Positions 57,201 through 64,000 of a stretch of 64,000 nucleotides of DNA are shown one piece after another. The notes beneath the pieces were generated by a model. The model did no database searches, was not told the DNA's origin, and worked only from the letters and a program-made list of their open reading frames with translations. How positions within the stretch are numbered: the stretch's first letter is position 1; each line of letters opens with the position of its first letter. Source of the stretch: Selaginella moellendorffii. Taxonomy: Eukaryota; Streptophyta; Lycopodiopsida; Selaginellales; Selaginellaceae. The position numbers were made by a program, and so were the translations under genes. The stretch lies in contig NW_003314325.1 of assembly GCF_000143415.4 (NCBI RefSeq), positions 359,369 through 423,368 of the forward strand. Reading direction: 5' to 3'.

Positions 57201-57447
57201 GATTCGCGATCTTGTGCCGTGGGTGGAAGGGATGCAAGCTACCGGGAGGGGGATCGAGATTGTGGATCCACTGCTGCTCCAGAATTACTCCGAGGTGGAC
57301 GCCTTGGAGGAGATGCTGCGGGTGTTGGATGTGGCTTGCTACTGCGTGGATTCTTGCCCCCAGAGGAGGCCTGGGATTGAGGAGGTTGTGGCTTGGTTGG
57401 ATGCCGTGGGATCGAGCAGGCTCAAGGTGGGATTGGGCAAACCTTAG
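54247..57447 (+). CDS. LRR receptor-like kinase, PSKR/PSY1R type
   Basis: A single exon of 1066 residues. The signal peptide covers about residues 1-30. A Cys-containing cap follows (CCAWRGIQC), then about 20 leucine-rich repeats with plant-type LxxLxLSxNxLSGxIP. The segment FVKHRSNSSALQYNQVSAFPPSIILASNNLSG (residues about 536-567) is the hallmark of the PSKR1/PSY1R group (LRR-X). The transmembrane helix is about 698-721. The kinase domain runs from about 770 to 1055, with GCGGFG, VAIKR, HRDIKSSN (about 899) and DFGLA (about 919) intact, so it should be an active RD kinase. It is likely a plasma-membrane receptor for a sulfated peptide; the ligand cannot be told from sequence. Codon use is strongly GC3-biased compared with neighbours. 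Confidence 0.92.
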   Translation: MSAAPRAIIQVYSLVLSLFLVAAVDESAVAAHESSSQTWCKAEEEAALLDFRRSFASQPGEVFDSWILSRTCCAWRGIQCSSAKDDDDSRRFTALSDGYRVRVLSLPGLKLAGEIPPSIARLRALEAVDLSANQISGSIPAQLVSLAHLKLLDLSANNLSGALPPAFRQGFPAIVRLNLSDNLLEGPIPPMLSSASIESLDLSYNFFAGALPSPMICAPFLNVSNNELSGPVLATLAHCPSIQSINAAANMLNRSLAAAPEVDFFASPAARSIKLLDLSTNAIPGGIPAVIGRLAALEELFLGYNSLGGEIPSSISNISALRILSLRNNDLGGEMAALDFSRLPNLTELDLSYNRISGNIPSGISQCRHLTALTLGKNELRGDIPSSLGALRKLETLSLSGNELGGGIPAELQECEALVMLVLSKNSFTEPLPDRNVTGFRNLQLLAIGNAGLSGSIPAWIGNCSKLQVLDLSWNRLVGDIPRWIGALDHLFYLDLSNNSFTGSIPPDILGIRCLIEDEDASSSAADDLRPVANTLFVKHRSNSSALQYNQVSAFPPSIILASNNLSGVIPLEFGKLRKLVSLDLSNNRLVGSIPACLANASDLESLDLSSNGLSGSIPPSLVKLTFLAAFNVSFNRLSGAIPSGNQFASFSNSSYIANSRLCGAPLSNQCPAAAMEASSSSSRGGGGDQRGPMNRGAIMGITISISLGLTALFAAMLMLSFSRARAGHRQDIAGRNFKEMSVAQMMDLTVTMFGQRYRRITVGDLIKATNNFDATNIIGCGGFGLVFKANLPDGNVVAIKRLTSEDGGPQMEKEFDAELSTLGNITHPNLVSLEGYCRLGMRDRLLVYSYMENGSLDYWLHERSDGGSRLTWRHRLAILRETARGLEYLHRGCNPHIVHRDIKSSNILLDGDLRAHVADFGLARLMLPSDTHVTTELVGTLGYIPPEYAQSSEASLRGDVYSFGVLVLEVLSRRRPVDACRRGGIRDLVPWVEGMQATGRGIEIVDPLLLQNYSEVDALEEMLRVLDVACYCVDSCPQRRPGIEEVVAWLDAVGSSRLKVGLGKP

Positions 57448-60400
57448 AGCGGGTTTCTTTGCTTTCGTGACTACAAATGCCCATGTCCGGTGTGTGACTA
57501 TGATTCTTACAGCAAATGCCCAGGCAGGGCATTACAGGGAATATAAAGAATACTGGCGCAAGAACTGCGTGACTAGTCCTCCACTCAAGCAATGGCGGAT
57601 TTGCAGCTCTAAACTTTTGATGGGACGTGACACTCACCAAGTTAAGCTGAGAAAGTTTGAGCAAATAGCGAGCGACTTGTTCTTTGATATGGCTGGAAGA
57701 AATAAACTGCGAGTATACTGGCGTATGTTGCACAAAACATTTATCCAAGAATCATCACTTGATGCATTGTGTGGTGGTTGTCGAGCAGCAGTGATAATGC
57801 TTAGCACAATGTTGGCTACAGGGATGTTCTAAAGTGGAAAGCAAATATAGCCTTGGAGAGTGGCCTTGAGATTGTGGCGAGATCCAGGATAGGACTCGGG
57901 AGTGATCTTTCAGGAACTTGGAAGGGATATTTTGTACCTTGAAATTTGAAATATAAGAGCACTCTTGTGTTGTGTCTGCTACAGGAAAACTAAAGTTGTG
58001 TTAATCGACCTTAAAGTTAGTGATCCTGTCCAAATGCTTCACACCGCAGTGCAAAAAAACATGGATTGTAAGCTCACATCTGCAAAACAATCGCGAAGTC
58101 GGATATGGAAAGCTGGACGCCTATAGACAGCATGATTCTGCCAAGTGCCGGAGCATAGTGATCTTTTCTGGCCCTGAAAGTTCATCAAAGTTTATATACA
58201 ATCTCAAATATTCTTTTTGATCCAACCAGTTCTTAAGGAACTGCATTCTTATGTCAAACCTGACTGGCAAAGGATGTGCGTACTCAATACTGAAGACTAG
58301 CTAGACCAAGAGTGATAGGGTTTTCAATTTGCAACCATTGCATTGTAGTCTTATGCCTCTAGTTGGGCGCTACAAGACAACATGTCTTATTATTAAGAGA
58401 CGCTGGATAGAAACTTTATGATTTTGTAAGTAAAAGATTCAAAGAAGAAAGGAAATAGAAGTTGCAAAAAGTGAGGACAAACATAATATACAATCTGGTG
58501 TTTCTTTTGGTATTTAAAGTCCCTCCCATGTCATGTCAAAAAGAAAGCACTTGATTGAAACAAAATTGTGATTGCATCAAACGGCAAATCTTGCCAGGCT
58601 GGTTGAGCAAGATTTTATAAACATCCATGTTTTGTTTGCAACTTATTAATTAAAACGTGGTAAGTTTTTCTATACCTTGCCTTTTTCATATAAGGCATGG
58701 CCACTGTTCCACTTGTGCTTCAAATGAGATCTTATTCTATCTATAATTGAGTCCAAGCTTGTGAGGGATTAATGTAAAGCACGAGGCATTCCTGGCTGAT
58801 CGATCATCTATTATTTCTAGAAGTGGTGTCAATGCCGCTGGTTGAATCTTGCCCTGAAATTGGCGTGGAATTTGACCTCATCCCAAACAGTGTCACCACT
58901 GATCTATCTGTGCGTGCAAGGAACGTTAATCCTGCTCGATCCAAGGAGCTGCTCATCGATTCCAAGGTCCCTAAACTTTTTTCTTTGCTGCTAGTGTTTC
59001 AAGGCCATAGTAACCCAATTAATGCCAATTTCAAGCACAAGAACTACACGTTGCCTTAAACTAAGAACCATGGTGAATGGAGTTGACTATAGACAAAAAT
59101 ATTGGCAATAAAAACGATTCCTCCCTTCCTAATTCTAAGGCAAGAGGATTACGGCATGTAAAAAAGTGGTATATGGCACAACAAACCGGGCGACAAGGCT
59201 TTACTATCACGTAAAAGGTGAAGTCAAAAAGAAGAAGAATCTGGGACCACGCACTCACGTGGACGCGCGCCAGTCGCCAGATCCCCGCGAATCGGGCGGC
59301 TCACGGGACGCTTGCGCTGCATGGCCACCTTACCAAGGCCCATGCACACGTCCGACACAGCGCGAGTAGAAAAGTATATGGAATTTGCGTCAAAGCTGGC
59401 GGGAATTTCTCGAGCGCCAAAACCGTGACGTGCACATGAAGATGCGGACAAATGCCCATCACCAAATGTTCCCAGGATATCCCTCATCCTATACCGTGAC
59501 GTTCGCTTACGCAACCACGAGACTCTCGCGTCCTCGCGCATCCGTGACCATCGCGGGATCTCTCAAGTAAGACTTTAAAACCCCTCTTTTCCATCCAATC
59601 CATCCGACAGACTTGAATCTCTTCTACTTCCCCCAAGATTAAACTCGTCTCGACTCAAAACGCTTCATCTTCCACACGGAAGAGAAACGAAAGCAAGCAT
59701 GCAAATCCCACCAGAAACCGAGGAAGAACCGAGATCCTTTGCAAAATGCCCAGTGGGGGCATTCATTATAAAGCTGGGAAAAGGTACGAAGAAGCCTCTC
59801 CGCTGTGGAAAGGAATAAAGAAGCCGCGAGGGTTTCGCGCCGTCGTCATGCCCGTGAGCCACCACCTAAAAACGCTTCGATTTTTCGGGGTCGTTGGTTT
59901 TTGCCCCTTTTGCGTTCCTCTCCAACCGAAAACAACTCGGCCCTCCATTACTCTCGCCCATGATGCCTCCAATTTCTTCTCTGGTTATATTTCTACATTA
60001 TTTGTATACTTTTGTATGATTTTCATCTCGACCATATCCGTACTTCGTTGAAATTACTAATGGAATCTCGTGTGGTTCTAGAACCGTAGAAACCACCCTG
60101 TTTACGTTTCTTTTGTTCCCAGTTCTTAGCGACCGTGTCACCCTCACTAAAATTCTCTCGTTGCCAAAGAATTTGCGCGGTCCCCCGAGGAAAGGAGCTG
60201 CAATCAAGCTACAAATTCCACGTATCCTTGACTAAAAACTTCTCGTCCAAACTAGCAATCGTATGTATGTTGAAGCCAACCAAAAGAGAAGAATACAAAG
60301 CTTTAAAAGTTGACCCGCATTGTTCCCGTCAACACAAGAACTGGAACGACAAATTTCAAATATTAATTTATAATTTAAAACAACTAAAACGTTTACTACA

Positions 60401-61181
60401 AAAATACCAAACAACGAAAATAGAAAAAAATAGAAAAAAAGAAAATAGAGAGTAAAGAATGCTGGCTGGCTTCGTCGCCCAGTGCCGGTGTCCTCCTTTT
60501 AAGAATCTCTCCACATAATATATAAACGAGAAGAGGCCCCTCTGTCGCAAAGCCCGGTTTCCTCGCCCGAGAGCTCCAGTTTCTTCGCAGAGAAATAGCG
60601 AAATAGCGAGAGAGAGTGAGAGAGAGAAAGAGAGAACGATTCTTCCTTCATTGCCGTGATGCGACCAAAACTTCCTCTCGAGATCGCGAAGAATTCCACC
60701 GCTTCGCCTTGAGAGAGAGATCCTTCCGTGCCGCCTCTATGGATCCACCGGAATGTCATTGAAACATACATATATGATTTTGGAAGTTTGGTTGGAAGAG
60801 AAGATCCACTGTTGGTCACTGTCCGTGCGTTGGGTCGCCTCGTTCTTTGCCACGCCATAATTCTTGTGGCTATGTCATCCTCCCTCTCCCACAGTCGCGC
60901 CCTCGTTTTTTTGTGCGTCTCCCATCGTACAGGTAGCTAGTACTAGTTCTCGTGTTGACCTCCATCGCCAAAGCTTCTCCATCCTCTTCTTCTTCTTCTA
61001 GTTCGTCCTCTTGTTGCTTAGTTTCTCTAGCAGGCCGAGCAGCGCGCAAGGGAAAGGAAAAGAAAAGAGATGGTTTTGACAAGTTTATGATAAGGTGGTC
61101 GCTGTGCTGCTGCTGTGGCGGTCGACCACCGCGCTCAAAATCGCGTTTTGATCGAGGGAATTGCGTGCGCGAGATCGGGAA
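57448..61181. other. Long intergenic region
   Basis: I see no complete gene. A stop-free frame continues past the kinase stop to 57832 (VYWRMLHKTF and so on), and a short frame lies at 58829-59059; neither resembles a known family, and they may be exon relics. Short near-palindromes AAATGCCCA...GGGCATT occur at about 57511 and 59741. A GA-rich tract at about 60600-60640 and the downstream CT-rich sequence probably belong to the 5' leader of the GARP gene. Confidence 0.5.
60600..60640 (+). repeat. GA-rich microsatellite
   Basis: Runs of GAGAGA with interruptions, about 0.5 kb before the GARP start. Such GA tracts are common in plant 5' leaders and core promoters. Confidence 0.6.
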
Positions 61182-62881
61182 ATGCAGCTGGAAGTGGAGA
61201 TGGATCAAGGGGCTTCCTCCCCCCCGCTCCACAACTCGAGGAAGAGGCTGTCGTCCGTGGAGGAGGACGATCTTGACGCGCCAGGATCTTCGGATAGCAA
61301 CAACACCGTGAGTGGCGATGGCAGCAGCGATGGCGCGACCGTGCTCGGCGGCCCGTTTGGATCGTCGTCGGCGAGGAGCAGCGTGAGGCAGTACATTCGA
61401 TCCAAGATGCCCCGCTTGCGATGGACTCCGGATCTCCACGAGTGCTTCGTCCGCGCGGTGGACCGACTGGGCGGCCAAGACAGTAAGTGGAATTCTACTG
61501 CAAAGGCATAGATTTTCTCTTTTAAGTTCTTCTTCTTTGAGTTCCATCAATCAATAGTGGCAGTAGCAATTCATTGATTGAATGGTAGATTGATTGTCAG
61601 TACCTCTTCTTTCTTTCTTTCTTTTATGGTTCTTAAGTTCTTGCATCTATGTAGGAGCTACTCCAAAGCTCGTCCTGCAACTCATGGGCGTCAAAGGTCT
61701 CACAATTGCGCACGTCAAGAGCCATCTCCAGGTCTGCAATTTCTCTCGCGAAACCAGCAAGAAATCCTCAAAATTCTTCTGTGGAAACTTGCAGATGTAC
61801 CGCAGCATGAAGAACGACGAGAACGGACCCGGTGAGAAATCTCTTTCTTCTTCTTCCTCCTTGTACTGACGCTACTAAAGCTTTTGCGTGATGCAGTGGT
61901 CATGGAGGAGAGGAAAGGCGAGCAAGCACAAGCAGCCGTAGCCAGCGACGCCAGCCTCCTTCACCATCCTTGGACGCCGCAGCTCCAGCAAATCCGTGGC
62001 GAGAAGAAATGCCGGGACAATCCTAATGCACAGCAGCAGTACTACGCTCACAATTACTTCCATCGACCAGTTCTTCAGCCACTGGATTGTCATGCCAGGT
62101 AATTCAACGTAAGCTTGAGTGGAACCACCATCTAGGATAGCGACGGCCTCCTAAAAGAGAGAACTTCTTCTTCTACTACTTCGCCTTCTCCTCGATCGAA
62201 AGAGCGGTGGTTGTTTCTGATACGGTGAAGATTCCTCGTTGCAGGACGGAGGATGCATGGAGCCAAATCGCCAGTCCAAATCAATCACAGGAGTGGCTCT
62301 CGAGACTGTCAATCGCGGCCACTAAGTGCTACAGCGAGCGGTTTAACGATCTCCAGATTGGCTGGAGGAAAAACCATCACACTCTCTTCCAGCAAACTGG
62401 AGGAGATGATAACACTCTGCGCTCGCGATCGCTAGAGAGAGAGGAATCCCGGATACATTCCAGCATTCTCCTCTCCCAGAACAGGATAAACAGCTGCCCC
62501 GCGCTGATCCACTTTGACGAGATCCTGGAAGGCAGCAGGAGCGCCATGAAGCATCACGAAAACTTCAACTTCCATCCCCAGGTAAGAAGCTCCACCTTTC
62601 TTTTCTTTTTTTAAAGCTTGAAGACTCACTACTAACGATGGAATTGGATCGTGCTTGGCCAGCATAATCTCGAGGAGAAAAGCCCGGGCTTTTTTAAGAC
62701 GATGGGTCAAGTTGATAGTACCTTGTCTTTGTCCTCACCGACAAAGCACCAAAGGCCCAGCGGCAAAGCTCCCATGGTCACTGCCTCGGATCTAAAGAGA
62801 CTTAAGCTGGCGCTGCTTGACCCAATCCAAGCTCCAAACGGTGTCAAGTTGGAGCTCACCATGGCCACTGGGGACGCCTAA
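61182..62881 (+). CDS. GARP (G2-like, MYB-related) transcription factor
   Basis: Six exons (61182-61482, 61655-61731, 61795-61831, 61897-62098, 62245-62581, 62663-62881) give 390 residues. After an acidic Ser-rich N terminus (residues 1-75), the GARP B-motif spans exons 1-3: VRQYIRSKMPRLRWTPDLHECFVRAVDRLGG, then ATPKLVLQLMGVKGLTIAHVKSHLQMYRSMK, including the SHLQMYR signature. This version, with VRxYxRSxxPRLRWTPxLH, belongs to the group around Arabidopsis At2g38300/At2g40260 and not to KANADI proper. The C-terminal half is Gln/His/Ser-rich, with a DSTLSLSS stretch that could be a weak EAR-like repressor motif. It should be nuclear and DNA-binding. The first of two close ATGs is taken; the second is at 61200. 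Confidence 0.9.
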
Positions 62882-63307
62882 AACTCGTCCAAATAACACA
62901 CATTCCTATGCCTCTGTGTTACAACTCTTAGAAACTCTGCTACATAACGGACCTTTGTACAAAAACGACTTTGGAGCCCAGAGAGCTGACCTTCTACTAA
63001 ACTGTTCTTTCCTCTCTCCTGTTTTTTTCCTCCCAAAGATGACATTTTTACACGGGCAAGAATTTAGAAGTACGTAGATTTTACTCTTGACAATGTATAG
63101 AATAAAACTTTGTACGAAAAGTCGTTCCCATGAGAATTTCTCGAAAAAGAATCTTATGCTGAGGATCTAGAAGAATGTAAATAGCGATTTTTCTATAGCC
63201 ACGAACTTTATGACATGATCCATAAACAAAATCACAGTCCTCAAGAAACGTGAGAGCATTGCAAGAGTTTCAACAATAACGCAGCGAGGAAAATGGTTTT
63301 TTAGTCC
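62882..63307. other. Convergent intergenic region
   Basis: 3' regions of the GARP gene and of the minus-strand gene to its right. No structure was recognised. Confidence 0.5.
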
Positions 63308-63968
63308 CTACAGAGCATCTACACTTATGTGTTTGCTTGCGGAGAGTCTCTGGATCTTGAGTCTAGCATCAGGAAAAAAACATATAAGAAACACTAGTCC
63401 AACCAAAACATACCTCTCAGACGCCATAAACTTGATCAGCTTTTCTTCCTCGTCTCGCGAGTACCTCGACCAGGATTCCTGTGCGCTGCGATTCTCCCCT
63501 CGTGAGACATCTACAAAGTAAAAGGAGAAAAGATTGCAGCCAAAATCAATACCTCCAATCCCGAATAAATTATGCTTCGATTGCCTACCTTGGATCACCA
63601 CTATGCTTCTCTGGTCAGCACCTCTCAACTTCCAAAAAATACGCGACCCGACAGTAGCTACAGGCTCTGTTCTTTGAGCGTTACACTGCTGCATCTCTGC
63701 GAGCAAAAGAAAAGTCATAGGTGATGAGAGCTCCAAAGGAAAAGAAACAAAAACAAAAAAGAAAAAGAGAAAACGAAAACACGATCTTACTTGATTTGCA
63801 GACCACTTCCGCTAGCGCCATCTGTGCAGCGATGGATCGTTGCTCCTGCATACGTACTTTTGCAAGTAGACAGTTGCATTGGTCTGCAGTGAGCGAACTC
63901 CCATTTGTTTCCAAGACCAGCAATCTTTTTGCCTCGGCAGCTTTTGTCTTTTGCAAAGCAGCTCTCAC
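63308..63968 (-). CDS. 3' end of an unrecognised gene (runs off the window)
   Basis: Four minus-strand exons join in frame (63968-63791, 63696-63589, 63510-63414, 63362-63308) and end in TAG at 63308, giving the last 145 or so residues. The peptide is helical and charged: ALQKTKAAEAKRLLVLETN, KVRMQEQRSIAAQMALAEVV, SRIFWKLRGADQRSIVVIQ and WSRYSRDEEEKLIKFMA. The last piece is faintly SANT/Myb-like. An intron acceptor at 63969 shows the gene continues to the right. I do not recognise the family. Confidence 0.6.
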
Positions 63969-64000
63969 CTGGAGAAGAAACTTTAAATTTTGATATCAAT

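Noticed and set aside
57448-57832. Extension of the kinase gene or a separate downstream gene
   Set aside because: The frame differs from the kinase frame, lacks a credible start, and no family is recognised.

Overview
The window looks like nuclear DNA of an early land plant, most probably a lycophyte close to Selaginella. The genes are plant-type and intron-rich, most introns are only about 40-60 nt with GT-AG ends, intergenic distances are short, and both flagellate-plant-type and plant-specific families occur (GARP transcription factor, phytosulfokine-receptor-like kinase, fimbrin). The taxon is inferred from gene style and was not checked by search.

1-20.9 kb is a patchwork of local segmental duplications. 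An AGTRAP-like membrane protein gene (8947-9914) is followed head-to-tail by a complete 14-exon fimbrin gene (10296-12968). A degraded copy of the same two-gene block lies in inverted orientation at 4.8-7.5 kb, so the two form a large imperfect palindrome around a 1.4 kb AT-rich spacer. A further AGTRAP pseudogene lies at 0.3-1.1 kb and a third, truncated fimbrin copy at 19.4-20.9 kb (minus). Two paralogous genes for an unrecognised, probably secreted or membrane-anchored protein (about 3.2-4.4 and 18.2-19.1 kb) each sit next to an inverted fimbrin copy, so that pair was duplicated as a unit. Between them lies the TFIIH subunit TFB2: a pseudogene (13.5-14.5 kb), the intact 13-exon gene (15029-17164) and a short remnant (17.5 kb), plus a stray fragment of an epsin gene whose parent lies 34 kb away.

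20.9-46.8 kb is repeat territory: a decayed Ty3/gypsy chromovirus (minus, 22.9-27.8 kb), a minisatellite, and a second, more decayed chromovirus (minus, from 28.9 kb). The second chromovirus is split by a 12,510 bp insertion at 31824-44333. The insertion has 24 bp terminal inverted repeats (one mismatch) and a 4 bp AAGT target duplication, and an unoccupied related copy of the target survives at 46.37 kb. I consider this the most interesting object in the window: a large DNA transposon. It encodes a DUF7869-type transposase-like protein, a small repeated-domain protein, a ParB/sulfiredoxin-like multidomain protein with a long acidic and Pro-rich tail, and an FCP1-like HAD protein. It is also studded with at least 22 copies of a 22 bp near-perfect palindrome (ATGGCATGNGG plus its reverse complement). 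Four of these copies make up most of very short introns. All six premature stops seen in its reading frames are TAG.

46.8-64 kb is ordinary compact gene space: an F-box-like fragment, an ENTH-domain epsin-like gene (minus), tRNA-Arg(UCU), a 186-aa conserved-looking unknown gene (minus), ribosomal protein eL30, replication factor C subunit 3 with a partial tandem duplicate behind it, an intronless 1066-aa PSKR/PSY1R-type LRR receptor kinase, a 390-aa GARP (G2-like) transcription factor, and the 3' end of an unrecognised gene running off the right edge.
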